Below, in pieces: positions 1 through 8,462 of a stretch of DNA of 33,202 nucleotides (position 1 is the stretch's first letter; each line of letters starts with the position of its first letter). A program made the position numbers and the translations under genes. The notes under the pieces were generated by a model, which was given only the letters and a program-made list of their open reading frames with translations, was not told the origin of the DNA and made no database searches. Location of the stretch: positions 2,046 to 35,247 of the forward strand of contig PLTD01000057.1 of assembly GCA_003165335.1 (NCBI GenBank). The letters run 5' to 3'. This stretch comes from Rhodospirillales bacterium. GTDB taxonomy: Bacteria > Pseudomonadota > Alphaproteobacteria > BOG-932 > Roseiterribacteraceae.

Positions 1-878
1 GCTTCGCGGCCCGGCGGACGGCGAAGAAGCAAGGACATTTGACGATAAGCAACGGCTTGCTTCGACAGATCATCATAAACGATCAGCGCATGCATGCCGT
101 TATCGCGGAAGAATTCACCCATCGCGCAACCAGCGTATGGCGCCAAAAACTGCAGCGGGGCCGGCTCGGACGCAGTGGCCGCTACGACGATGGAATATTC
201 CAGAGCACCATACTCTTCCAGAGTACGAACCAGGTTCGCCACAGTAGAGCGCTTTTGACCGACGGCGACATAGACGCAATAGAGCTTCTTGGATTCATCA
301 GTTGTCTGGTTGACCGTGCGCTGATTGAGAATGGCATCAAGTGCGACGGCCGTCTTGCCCGTCTGGCGATCACCAATGATCAGTTCGCGCTGACCGCGCC
401 CAATCGGAACCAGGGAATCAATCGCCTTAAGACCAGTCTGCATGGGTTCATGAACCGACCGCCGCGGAATGATACCAGGGGCTTTAACATCGACGCGGCT
501 GCGCCGGGTGGCATTGATCGGCCCTTTGCCGTCGATCGGATTTCCTAGCGCATCAACGACTCGGCCCAGCAACTCCTTGCCGACCGGCACTTCAACGATC
601 GCGTTTGTGCGTTTGACCGTGTCGCCTTCCTTGATGCCGCTGTCGTCGCCGAAGATGACGACGCCGACATTATCGGATTCAAGATTGAGCGCCATTCCAC
701 GAATGCCGCCCGGAAACTCCACCATTTCGCCGGCTTCAACATTGTCGAGCCCGTAAACACGAGCAACGCCGTCACCCACTGATAGGACTTGGCCTACTTC
801 GGAAACGGCCGCATCGGTGCCGAAATTCTCGATCTGCTGCTTCAGAATGGCGGCGATTTCCGCGGGACGAATATCCAT
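1..878 (-). CDS. atpA: ATP synthase F1 subunit alpha (3' end beyond window)
   Basis: Alpha subunit of the F1 catalytic head of the membrane ATP synthase; it carries the non-catalytic nucleotide sites and alternates with beta subunits. The reverse strand translates from [19 protein letters not shown] without a stop to the window edge, giving 292 codons of a protein usually near 510. Seen directly: the beta-barrel domain with [11 protein letters not shown], the segment [16 protein letters not shown], and the P-loop GDRQTGKTA followed by the helix with ALDAILNQ. The ATG at 878 lies 5 bases after the atpH stop, and its AGGGAG ribosome site sits inside the last codons of atpH, so the two are translationally coupled. 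The carboxy-terminal domain and the following atpG/D/C genes would lie to the left of this window. Identification is secure. Confidence 0.97.
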   Translation of the reverse strand, partial: MDIRPAEIAAILKQQIENFGTDAAVSEVGQVLSVGDGVARVYGLDNVEAGEMVEFPGGIRGMALNLESDNVGVVIFGDDSGIKEGDTVKRTNAIVEVPVGKELLGRVVDALGNPIDGKGPINATRRSRVDVKAPGIIPRRSVHEPMQTGLKAIDSLVPIGRGQRELIIGDRQTGKTAVALDAILNQRTVNQTTDESKKLYCVYVAVGQKRSTVANLVRTLEEYGALEYSIVVAATASEPAPLQFLAPYAGCAMGEFFRDNGMHALIVYDDLSKQAVAYRQMSLLLRRPPGRE

Positions 879-883
879 AACGA

Positions 884-1441
884 TCAGGCTCCCTTCATGA
901 TCCGCTCCAGCCCGATTAGCTTGGTGCGGATTGAACTATCGATCAGCTTCGAGCCGATCTTGACGACAAGTCCGCCCAAAAGGGACGGATCGACTTTAGC
1001 GTTGATCCGGACTTTTGCGGCGAGTGTTTGATTGAGTTTTTCGGTTAACCGCTCAGCCTGTTCCGGTGTGAGCGGTTGGGCGGAGGTCACATCGACCGTC
1101 ATTTGACCACGACGCCGAGCAAGTTCGCCAAGGAAAGCATCGGCAATTGCATCAAGTGCGAAGAGGCGGCGATTGCGCGCCAGCACACCCAGGAAACTCA
1201 AAACTACCGACGACAAACCGACCGCTTTGCCGATTTCGATGATGGCATTGCCCTGCTGCGCACCGTTAAACATCGGATTGCGCAAAGCGCCGCGCAGATT
1301 TTCATTTTCGGCCAATAGGGCCTTCAGCTTCAGAAGGTCACCTTCGATTTGATCGAGGGTGTGCCTTTCGTCAGCAATATCGAATAGCGCGCTGGCATAG
1401 CGCGCGGCAATGATCGGCGATGCGTTTGCAGTACCAGCCAC
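884..1441 (-). CDS. atpH: ATP synthase F1 subunit delta
   Basis: Peripheral stalk subunit (bacterial delta, OSCP-like) that joins the F1 head to the b subunits so that rotation of the central stalk drives ATP synthesis. At 185 residues it matches the family length. The amino-terminal helical domain begins after [17 protein letters not shown], the typical delta opening, and the end contains the conserved [18 protein letters not shown] segment, here with KIG where many members have RIG. It is first in the atp transcript on this strand, with about 500 non-coding bases before it, so the operon promoter should lie there. In many alphaproteobacteria priA sits directly upstream of atpH; here hopanoid and other genes separate the two. 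Confidence 0.95.
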   Translation of the reverse strand: MAGTANASPIIAARYASALFDIADERHTLDQIEGDLLKLKALLAENENLRGALRNPMFNGAQQGNAIIEIGKAVGLSSVVLSFLGVLARNRRLFALDAIADAFLGELARRRGQMTVDVTSAQPLTPEQAERLTEKLNQTLAAKVRINAKVDPSLLGGLVVKIGSKLIDSSIRTKLIGLERIMKGA

Positions 1442-1954
1442 TCTTTAGAAATCCCGGTTCGACGGGCCGGAACGGCCCATTTCGGCACGCGCTGTAAGGC
1501 ACGGAAAATCGCCGGCCAGACATGCCCGGCGCGGAGACGGGTGCCGTTTAACACGAGCAGGCGGCGGGGCGCAACACTGCCTGATGGCGAGAATCAGGGC
1601 AGTTTGGCGCATGCTGGTACTCGCTTGCCCGCAGTCCCCGCAGTAATCGGGCACAAAGGCCTTGCGGGAAGTCCCTTCAACGGCCGCAGCCGATTTCCGG
1701 CTTGGGAAACCTAGCCACTATTTTTGCAGCACTTAGCTTATCTTGGTCCCTATCAAATGCTACAGGAAGACCACGGTCAGCAGAGCCGCAAATGCATGAC
1801 TGTGGCAAAGCTCGCTTCACATCACTAAACTGCACTACAAGATCAATAAGCGCCTTAATCGTTCGCGGGACTAATCCAGTCGGCGGCGTAGGTTCCAAGG
1901 GCAATCGGCATTCCAAGAAACGCCCGCGTCTTATAGCCGTTGCAGGTTCAATTC
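1442..1954. other. Intergenic region between divergent atpH and hpnN
   Basis: About 510 bases with no convincing gene; the short open frames on both strands lack ribosome sites and recognisable protein character. It must hold the promoter and leader of the atp transcript (leftward) and the promoter of hpnN (rightward), but I see no clear -35/-10 pair for either. One hairpin stands out at 1577-1602 (CTGCCTGAT, loop, ATCAGGGCAG, one bulge), about 140 bases upstream of the atpH start, within the likely atp leader. A more A+T-rich patch near 1720-1770 is the most promoter-like part. Confidence 0.5.
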
Positions 1955-4558
1955 ATGACAATTCAGCGAGTGCTTGCCCGACTGGTTGCTTATAGCCAGC
2001 GCAATGCCTTTTTGGTGGCACTGTTGGCCATCGTTGCGGTCAGCCTGGGCGGTGTAATTGCGGCAAAGAAGCTAAGCGTTACGACAGACACGGCCCTGAT
2101 GTTCCCGGAAACTCTCCCCTGGCGCGCTAGCCAGTTGGAGTTCAACAGGGATTTCCCCCAGGTAACCGACCTCATGGTTGCCGTGATCGACGCAAGGATC
2201 CCAGAAGAAGCCGACGCCACCGCGGCCGGATTAGTCGAAGCACTTGCACCCGATCACGATCATTTTGTCGAAATCCGTCGGCCCGACGCCTCTCCTTATC
2301 TGGCAAAGGAAGGACTGCTGCTGTTCGACAAACGGCAGTTACAGGATTCGCTGGATACGATCATTTCTGCCCAGCCATTCCTCGGCGAGCTTTCAGCCGA
2401 TCCGACAGCTAGAGGCGTATTCGGCGCCTTGTCGCTGATAGGAACCGGTGTCGAACACGACTCCGGCGACATCTCCTCATATCTTCCCGCGCTCGAGGGG
2501 TTCCACCAGACAATGGCGAGTGCGATTGTCGGGAAAGCCCGGCCTTTGTCCTGGACAAAGCTGCTCGGCGGGAAATTGTCCGATTTGGCGGGACAGTACA
2601 AATTCGTCTTGCTCCGAATCAAACCCGAATTCGGCGCATTAAGGCCGGGAGGCGCAGCAACGGACGCTATCCGCACAGCTGCTGCTGGGCTCGAATTTGT
2701 AAAATCCGGCGACGCGCATATCCGCATTACCGGGCCAGTGGCTTTGGCGGACGACGAATTCTCGTCGGTCGCCGAAGGAGCCGCGATCGGCATGTTGGGC
2801 AGCCTGCTTCTGATTACACTGTGGCTCTATCTTGCTGTCCACAGTTGGCGGCTGATCGTGCCGATCCTCCTCACCTTGGGGACCGGGCTTGTATTGACCC
2901 TGGTTTTTGCAGCTCTGGCAGTCGGTACACTGAACCTCGTCTCAGTCGGATTCGGCATATTATTTATTGGTATCGCGGTCGATTTCGCGATCCAATTCAG
3001 TGTGCGGTTCCGCGAAGTGCGCACCACGATCGCCGATATCGCCCCTGCCTTGGATGAAACAGGCCGGCGCGTAGCACGCCAGATACTCGTTGCCGCAGCG
3101 GCGACGGCCGCGGGCTTTCTTGCATTTGTTCCGACTGAGTTCCGAGGCGTGGCAGAACTGGGTCTGATCGCCGGGATCGGCATGCTCATCGCCTTTTTCT
3201 GCACACTCACGTTTCTGCCGGCCTTCATTGTTTTGTTTCGGCCGCACGGTGAAAAATCTGAGGTCGGCTTCGTTTGGGCCGCACCCCTGGACGGATTCAT
3301 GCGCCGGCATCGTTGGCCGATTCTCGGGCTGTTCGGAGTTCTGGCGGTCGCTGCGCTCGTGCTTCTGCCCAAACTGACCTTCGACTCTGACCCTCTGCAC
3401 ACCAAGAATGCGAACACCGAGGCAGTTCGCACCCTCTACGACCTGATCGATTCGCCGCTAACCAACCCGTTTACTATCGACATAATCGCACCAAGCGTTG
3501 CCCAAGCGGACAAGACAGCCCAGCGACTGTCTAGGCTGTCGTTAGTCTCGACCACGCTCACTATTACCAGTTTCGTACCGACGGATCAGGCCGCCAAATT
3601 GGCGCTCGTGGCCGATGCAGCGTCGCTGCTGGGCCCTACTTTGGATTCACCGCCGCAAACCGAACCCGTGACACCACTCCAGATGCGATTGGCGGCTGCA
3701 GCCGCATTAAGGAAAATAGCGCCCGCGTTGCTCAAATTGTCGGCCGACCATCCCCTTGCCGCCATCGCGGGCGACCTGAGACAGCTATCTTCGGCCGACG
3801 ATACGGTGCTTCTGAACGTCAATCGGGCTCTATGCCGGTTCCTCCCGGCACAACTCACTCAGTTAAGAAATCTCATGGATGCTGGACCGGTTACGCTGAA
3901 AGATATCCCGGCCGATATCGCGCGGGATTGGTTATTGCCGGATGGTCGCGCACGCGTGCAGCTACTGCCAAAGCCCGAGGCACGTGACAGCGCCGGTCTG
4001 CGCCGGTTTGCCGATCAAGTCCTGTCAGTCGCACCCGACGCGGGCGGTGCGGCAATCATTATCGTTCAAACTGCCGATACTATTATTGGCGCTTTCCGTT
4101 CAGCGGCGGCGACCGCGCTGGTCGCTATCGCCATCATCCTATTCATCGCCCTGCGACGACCACTGGATGTTATGTTGGTTTTGGCGCCCTTGATGCTGTC
4201 GGCAATGCTGACAGTTCTCGTCGCCGTTTTGGTGCCGGTACCGCTCAATTTCGCCAACATTATCGCTCTCCCGCTCCTATTGGGGGTCGGCGTATCGTTC
4301 AATATTTACTTCGTGATGAATTGGCGCGCAGGGCAAACTTCCATTCTCGGTTCGGCGACCGCTCGTGCCATATTATTCTCTGCGCTGACGACCGGCACCG
4401 CCTTCGGATCTCTTGCATTGTCAGCCCATCCCGGAACGGCGAGCATGGGAACACTTCTGCTGATCAGCCTGGGATGTACGTTGGTCGCCAGTTTGGGCTT
4501 TATTCCGGCACTTCTTGCAGTAATGCCAAAGCCGAAAGACATTAGCCGACCGAACTGA
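1955..4558 (+). CDS. hpnN: Hopanoid export RND-family transporter HpnN
   Basis: Inner-membrane RND/MMPL-type protein that moves hopanoids from the cytoplasmic membrane to the outer membrane. The product is about 867 residues, the usual HpnN length. Layout is the RND pattern twice over: one membrane helix (about residues 18-36), a periplasmic loop, then five helices, repeated after about residue 450. The first helical bundle carries GILFIGIAVDFAIQF, the TM4 segment with the conserved Asp; the second bundle has LLLGVGVSFNIYFVMNW in the matching place, without that Asp. The ATG at 1955 is preferred because it has an AGG ribosome site 8-10 bases upstream; a TTG at 1940 would add five residues. 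The 3' end overlaps the convergent hpnI by 17 bases. The neighbouring hpnI and hpnL support the assignment. Confidence 0.93.
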   Translation: MTIQRVLARLVAYSQRNAFLVALLAIVAVSLGGVIAAKKLSVTTDTALMFPETLPWRASQLEFNRDFPQVTDLMVAVIDARIPEEADATAAGLVEALAPDHDHFVEIRRPDASPYLAKEGLLLFDKRQLQDSLDTIISAQPFLGELSADPTARGVFGALSLIGTGVEHDSGDISSYLPALEGFHQTMASAIVGKARPLSWTKLLGGKLSDLAGQYKFVLLRIKPEFGALRPGGAATDAIRTAAAGLEFVKSGDAHIRITGPVALADDEFSSVAEGAAIGMLGSLLLITLWLYLAVHSWRLIVPILLTLGTGLVLTLVFAALAVGTLNLVSVGFGILFIGIAVDFAIQFSVRFREVRTTIADIAPALDETGRRVARQILVAAAATAAGFLAFVPTEFRGVAELGLIAGIGMLIAFFCTLTFLPAFIVLFRPHGEKSEVGFVWAAPLDGFMRRHRWPILGLFGVLAVAALVLLPKLTFDSDPLHTKNANTEAVRTLYDLIDSPLTNPFTIDIIAPSVAQADKTAQRLSRLSLVSTTLTITSFVPTDQAAKLALVADAASLLGPTLDSPPQTEPVTPLQMRLAAAAALRKIAPALLKLSADHPLAAIAGDLRQLSSADDTVLLNVNRALCRFLPAQLTQLRNLMDAGPVTLKDIPADIARDWLLPDGRARVQLLPKPEARDSAGLRRFADQVLSVAPDAGGAAIIIVQTADTIIGAFRSAAATALVAIAIILFIALRRPLDVMLVLAPLMLSAMLTVLVAVLVPVPLNFANIIALPLLLGVGVSFNIYFVMNWRAGQTSILGSATARAILFSALTTGTAFGSLALSAHPGTASMGTLLLISLGCTLVASLGFIPALLAVMPKPKDISRPN

Positions 4559-5756
4559 CCTTCGGGTCCGATCCTTCGTTCAGCGCGGGAAGTACCACCG
4601 AGACAGGCTGGGCTATCGGCCGGGCATCGCTGTTCGTGCCCATCTTATGCCCACGCCAAACAACTTCATCGACGCCAAAGGAAGCGGCTATTTCAGCAAT
4701 GGATAAAATATCTCGGAACGGAAGCATCCAGAATGGCGTGGCAAAAGCAGGGCGTCCGACCAACGGTCGCAGGGCCGTATCGATGAGGCGCGTTGCCATA
4801 GCACGAATAATCCAGGCCCCGATGAACAGCGATATAGCCCAGGTCGCGGCCCCGGAGAACGCAATAGCCATCATGGACCAGAACAAGGGATACTGAAGAG
4901 TCGAACCGCATAAAGATACCGGGGCTAGTGCCCGTATTGTGCTGGTCCAGCGAATCTCGTGTTCCCACAAGGTTGGAAGTGTCGGCTCAGGTACGGTCGC
5001 AGCAGGTATTGTGTCTGCAAGGCCGACCGAGAGGCCGAGATTGCGAACCCGCTGCCCCATGACGTTGTCTTCGGCGAGAAGTTGTACCAGCGCTCGAAAG
5101 CCGCCAGTGCGCTCCAAAGTATCACGCCGGAGCATTGCAGTACTCCCGAGGCAGTCTTCACGACCCATAGCTCGAGACAACAAGACACCTGGCAAGAAAC
5201 TGTGGCTGATCTGAGTAGCACCCATGTGCGATGCCCAGCCTTTTTTTGCTGGTTGCAGCCCGATGTACAGCGACGTGACTAAGCCTGTCCCGGGCTTTTC
5301 GAGTGCTGCGATTAGCCGTTCGAGGTAATTTGGCGGCAGATGAAGGTCGCTGTCGGAGATCACCAAGACATCATACCGCGCGGACGGCAGCATATTGATC
5401 AAATTGGCGACCTTACGATTCGCACCGTGAGGTGTGGGATCGATGACGACCGCAATGTCGCGCTCGGGGAACCGCTTCTGCAGACGCCGCAACACGGGCA
5501 AGGCCGCGTCATTTGGATCTTGAATTCCAAAGACGATCTGAAATTCCGGATAATCCTGCTGAAAACATGAGGAAAGTGCTTCCTCCAACAGGGGTTCGTC
5601 GCCGCACAACGGCTTAAGAATTGTTATTGGCGGATATTCGCTGGGAGGCTCGTTACTGCCGCGCCTGGCGAATCGACGGACAACCGCCACCCCCAAAATG
5701 CATTGCAGTAAGCCTAAGCCGGCGAACAATGCCATAAGGTCCGCGACGGCGGTCAC
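4542..5756 (-). CDS. hpnI: Hopanoid head-group glycosyltransferase HpnI
   Basis: Membrane-associated family 2 glycosyltransferase related to ceramide glucosyltransferase. In hopanoid producers HpnI adds an N-acetylglucosamine unit to bacteriohopanetetrol, which HpnK then deacetylates. Seen: an amino-terminal membrane helix (about 5-26), PPITILKPLCGDEPLLEEAL, the Asp motif ISDSD (133-137), AEDNVMG (228-234), and the acceptor/processivity motif HEIRW (266-270), followed by two or three hydrophobic helices. The start is GTG at 5756; an ATG seven codons in (5735) is possible and neither has a strong ribosome site. Neither HpnK nor HpnJ is next to it, so the rest of the pathway must be elsewhere. 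The stop lies inside the end of hpnN on the other strand. Confidence 0.92.
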   Translation of the reverse strand: MTAVADLMALFAGLGLLQCILGVAVVRRFARRGSNEPPSEYPPITILKPLCGDEPLLEEALSSCFQQDYPEFQIVFGIQDPNDAALPVLRRLQKRFPERDIAVVIDPTPHGANRKVANLINMLPSARYDVLVISDSDLHLPPNYLERLIAALEKPGTGLVTSLYIGLQPAKKGWASHMGATQISHSFLPGVLLSRAMGREDCLGSTAMLRRDTLERTGGFRALVQLLAEDNVMGQRVRNLGLSVGLADTIPAATVPEPTLPTLWEHEIRWTSTIRALAPVSLCGSTLQYPLFWSMMAIAFSGAATWAISLFIGAWIIRAMATRLIDTALRPLVGRPAFATPFWMLPFRDILSIAEIAASFGVDEVVWRGHKMGTNSDARPIAQPVSVVLPALNEGSDPKVSSVG

Positions 5757-5877
5757 TTGAGGACTGGCATGCGGTAAGGATCAGTCATTTGAGTTGCTTC
5801 ATCCCCGGTAGGATCGTTTAAGCCATGAGATATATTCTAACTTCGATTATCAATATCCCGGAATCCTCGTTCTTAAT

Positions 5878-6858
5878 ATGAAGAATTTTAAGCTCCTGTC
5901 GATTGCCCTCGCCATAGTCGGGGTCACTGCCGCGACTCTGCTGGTCGGGTGGTTTGGTTTCGGCCGTGTCGCAACAGCGGTTTTATCAGCCGGCGCCAAG
6001 GGCTTCCTTATCTTTTGCGTCTGGCAAATCATCGTCATGGCGATCTTAGGAGTGGCATGGCGCGTGGTGGCGCCTGTACCTGGCACTCGCGCGCTAGCGG
6101 TGTTTGTCTGGGGACGAATGGTTCGCGATTCCGCCGCAAGCTGCCTGCCATTCTCGCCGGTGGGTGGATTCGTGATCGGTGCGCGAGCCATCACTTTGCA
6201 TGGCATCGCCTGGCCGGTCGCAGCGATTTCCACTGTTGTGGACCTGACTGCGGAATTTGCTTCGGAGATTCTTTTCGCGCTGGGCGGATTGCTGATCCTG
6301 CTGGGCCGCACATCGAACGCGGCCGTCATTCGACCGGTGGAAATCGGAGTCGGTGTGGCACTTGTTGCCGGTATCGCCGTGCTGCGCTTGCAACGGGGTG
6401 TTGCGCCCTTATTTATGAAACTGGGCACGCGCCTGTTTGGCCAATGGTTCGGCGGCGCGGAACATGAGGGGATTTCGGCGGTTCAGTTAACCGCGACGTA
6501 TGGCGACAGTACGAGGCTGGCGCTTTGCACGGTCATTCATTTGGCCGGATGGTTTGGAAAGGGTCTGGGAAATTGGATCGCCTTTCGGCTGCTAGGCTCC
6601 GATCTGGATCTTATGGGTGCGCTGGCGATCGAAGGGTTGCTGCATGTCGTAATGGCAACCGCCGTTCTGATCCCAGGCTATGCTGGTGTGCAGGAGGCGG
6701 GCTATGTCGCCTTGGGGTCTCTTTTCGGCGTTTCGCCGGAAATTGCGCTGGGCGTATCCCTCTTGCGGCGCGCGCGCGACATCGCAATTGGAATTCCTAT
6801 TATCCTTTTCTGGCAGCTTGTCGAAGTGAGGCGTTTGCGCAGCCTGCCTGCGGCATAG
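5878..6858 (+). CDS. hpnL: Hopanoid-associated membrane protein HpnL
   Basis: Integral membrane protein of 326 residues, resembling the flippase-like domain of lysylphosphatidylglycerol synthase (UPF0104-like), the group in which HpnL is classed. About seven or eight hydrophobic segments are visible, starting with LLSIALAIVGVTAATLLVGWF (interrupted by nothing polar) and ending with a helix before VEVRRLRSLPAA. The segments VIPGYAGVQEAGYVALG-like (here LIPGYAGVQEAGYV, about 266-279) and SLLRRARDI match the conserved part of the family, where a Gly-rich loop and Arg residues face the lipid path. The role of HpnL is not established; transport of a lipid or lipid precursor is the family inference. 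It is divergent from hpnI with a 121-base spacer and no strong ribosome site. Confidence 0.85.
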   Translation: MKNFKLLSIALAIVGVTAATLLVGWFGFGRVATAVLSAGAKGFLIFCVWQIIVMAILGVAWRVVAPVPGTRALAVFVWGRMVRDSAASCLPFSPVGGFVIGARAITLHGIAWPVAAISTVVDLTAEFASEILFALGGLLILLGRTSNAAVIRPVEIGVGVALVAGIAVLRLQRGVAPLFMKLGTRLFGQWFGGAEHEGISAVQLTATYGDSTRLALCTVIHLAGWFGKGLGNWIAFRLLGSDLDLMGALAIEGLLHVVMATAVLIPGYAGVQEAGYVALGSLFGVSPEIALGVSLLRRARDIAIGIPIILFWQLVEVRRLRSLPAA

Positions 6859-6943
6859 CGGCACTGACTACCAGATATGAACAAACCGCATTTGCAGCGT
6901 GCTGCATTGCAACATAAGCTAAGCTCAATCTAGGAGCAGAATC

Positions 6944-7366
6944 ATGCGACCGACAAATTTTCAGGGCAATATTCACATCATCAACTTTCCGTCGAGCACA
7001 TCGGCGGCTGAGTTGGCCGAACTGTTCGATGAATTCGGGTTGGTACTGGGTGCACATATCAAATCGATTCCGTCGACTGGCGGTCATCTGCGTTTGGGAA
7101 TTGTCTCACTGGCGCCTGACAAAGTGGCCGACAAAGCAATCGAAGCATTGCAGGGATATCAACTCGGCGGCCAGAAATTGAAGCTGAAAAGGTCTGTCCC
7201 TCCGGTAAAGGGCGAAAAGAAGCAGGCGGCACGACACGCCCCGGTGGAACGGACAACGCAAAATTCCGCCGAGCGCTTTCCGGTTCGCATGCCTACCGAG
7301 CCACCGCGCAAGGTTATCGTTGAATATCGCGGCCGACGCGCTTTGAACCGCGCAATCACCCGGTAA
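6944..7366 (+). CDS. RNA recognition motif (RRM)-like protein
   Basis: A 140-residue protein with one RRM-like domain (about 8-86) and a basic tail. Seen: an RNP2-like strand NIHIINFP (9-16), a helix AAELAELFDEFG, an RNP1-like strand GGHLRLGIVSL (46-56), a second helix ADKAIEALQGYQLGG and a last strand KLKLKRS. This is the order of an RRM fold and recalls small bacterial RNA-binding proteins. The RNP1 strand lacks the aromatic residues that normally stack on RNA bases, so binding may differ from the classic mode. The tail holds many Lys and Arg residues and ends with RRALNRAITR. A good ribosome site (TAGGAG) precedes the ATG. The gene is convergent with the hotdog gene, with a 12-base gap. 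Fold fairly sure, function inferred. Confidence 0.75.
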   Translation: MRPTNFQGNIHIINFPSSTSAAELAELFDEFGLVLGAHIKSIPSTGGHLRLGIVSLAPDKVADKAIEALQGYQLGGQKLKLKRSVPPVKGEKKQAARHAPVERTTQNSAERFPVRMPTEPPRKVIVEYRGRRALNRAITR

Positions 7367-7378
7367 CTTGATCCTCGG

Positions 7379-7891
7379 CTAGTCCTTCGGGATATCGAGT
7401 ACCATCAGCGTGGTGCCCATGTGCGCACACAGGCGACCCTGCGAATCCGTGATCCGCGCCTCCGCGGTCGCGGTGCGCGATCCCAGATGAATGACTTTGC
7501 CGACGCAAGTTGCGCGGCCGCTCGCCATACTGACCGCCCGGATAAAGTTGATATGCAATTCAAGCGTGGTGCAGGTCTTTCCGAAGGGCAGGCGCGAGTG
7601 CACAGCCAATCCAGCAGCGGTATCGCACAGAGCGCTTAATATTCCCCCGTGGACGCATGCGATCAGATTGTAATGTTGTTCGGCGGGGTCGAGCGCGAAG
7701 ACCATCTCGCCCGGTTCGACTGAAATCGGCTTGAAGCCCTGCAACTCGAAAGACGGCGGCAGCGGCATTTCGCCTGAGACCATCGCGCGCAGGATGTCGA
7801 TCCAGGGAAGTTTTTTCTCCACACCCTGAAGTATGGCGGGATCGCACCATGATACGGTGATCTGGCGATTGTGCTGGATACGGTCAGGCAT
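7379..7891 (-). CDS. PaaI-type hotdog thioesterase (first paralogue)
   Basis: A 170-residue single hotdog protein of the PaaI acyl-CoA thioesterase group, expected to hydrolyse acyl- or aroyl-CoA thioesters in the cytoplasm. Seen: the active-site helix region CVHGGILSALCDTAAGLAV (about 79-97) with HGG at 81-83 and the candidate catalytic Asp at 90, then TLELHINFIRAV and SRTATAEARITDSQGRLCAHMGTTLMV, all typical of the family. The ATG at 7891 is chosen over longer frames because GGGAAG lies just upstream. It follows its paralogue by 35 bases and probably shares a transcript with it and priA. The substrate is unknown. Confidence 0.82.
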   Translation of the reverse strand: MPDRIQHNRQITVSWCDPAILQGVEKKLPWIDILRAMVSGEMPLPPSFELQGFKPISVEPGEMVFALDPAEQHYNLIACVHGGILSALCDTAAGLAVHSRLPFGKTCTTLELHINFIRAVSMASGRATCVGKVIHLGSRTATAEARITDSQGRLCAHMGTTLMVLDIPKD

Positions 7892-7926
7892 AAATCTTCC
7901 CTGTCTTGCGAAGGACTTCCAAAATA

Positions 7927-8436
7927 TTAAACCGGCGCTGGCGGCAAGACGATAAACGTTGTGCTCATCAAGGCACAAAGATTTCCAGCCGCATCGATCA
8001 CGCGCGCTTCGGCCGTAGCCGTGCGGGCGCCGACCCGGATAGCCCGGCCCACGCAGCTGATATGCCCGGATTCCAGCGTTACAGGGTGCAACAGGCTGAC
8101 TTGCAATTCCAAAGTGGCGCAGCTTACCCCCGCGGGAACCCGCGTGTGGATCGCATAGCCTGCCGCCGTATCGGTGAGAGCCGTCAGGATTCCCGCCTGC
8201 ATTGCCCCGCCATGATCGAGATGCTGCTCAGCGGGCAACAAAGCCAGCGCCACTTTGCCAGGCTCAACCAGAACAAGTTCCGCACCCAGAAGCGCCATGC
8301 ATGGCTCGATCGGGATCGAGCCATCTCTTACGGCACGGAACAGATCGATAGGCTTCATCAGCTTTCGCGCGGCATAGAGCCGAGTCGGCTCCGACCAGGT
8401 GACCAAGACCCCACGATTGGCTTTTGCATTGTTCAT
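7927..8436 (-). CDS. PaaI-type hotdog thioesterase (second paralogue, altered active-site motif)
   Basis: A 169-residue hotdog protein clearly homologous to its downstream neighbour; the two align without gaps through the core (EQH...GIL.AL.DTAAG.A.H.R.P). In the helix where the neighbour has HGG, this copy has QAG (residues 80-82), while the Asp (89) is kept; an HGG does occur five residues earlier but does not align. The end SRTATAEAR-like segment (ARTATAEARVIDAAGNLCALMSTT region) is conserved. It starts 26 bases after the priA stop, so it is likely the second gene of a priA-hotdog-hotdog transcript. Whether it is still a thioesterase, or a partner subunit that binds acyl-CoA, cannot be told from sequence. 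Confidence 0.8.
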   Translation of the reverse strand: MNNAKANRGVLVTWSEPTRLYAARKLMKPIDLFRAVRDGSIPIEPCMALLGAELVLVEPGKVALALLPAEQHLDHGGAMQAGILTALTDTAAGYAIHTRVPAGVSCATLELQVSLLHPVTLESGHISCVGRAIRVGARTATAEARVIDAAGNLCALMSTTFIVLPPAPV

Positions 8437-8462
8437 AGACGGCTATTAGCGAACGCGGCGCG

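Noticed and set aside
1445-1916. Short open frames on both strands between atpH and hpnN as small genes.
   Set aside because: Rich in Arg/Pro/Cys as expected of non-coding G+C-rich DNA, no ribosome sites, and located in the expected atp promoter and leader region.
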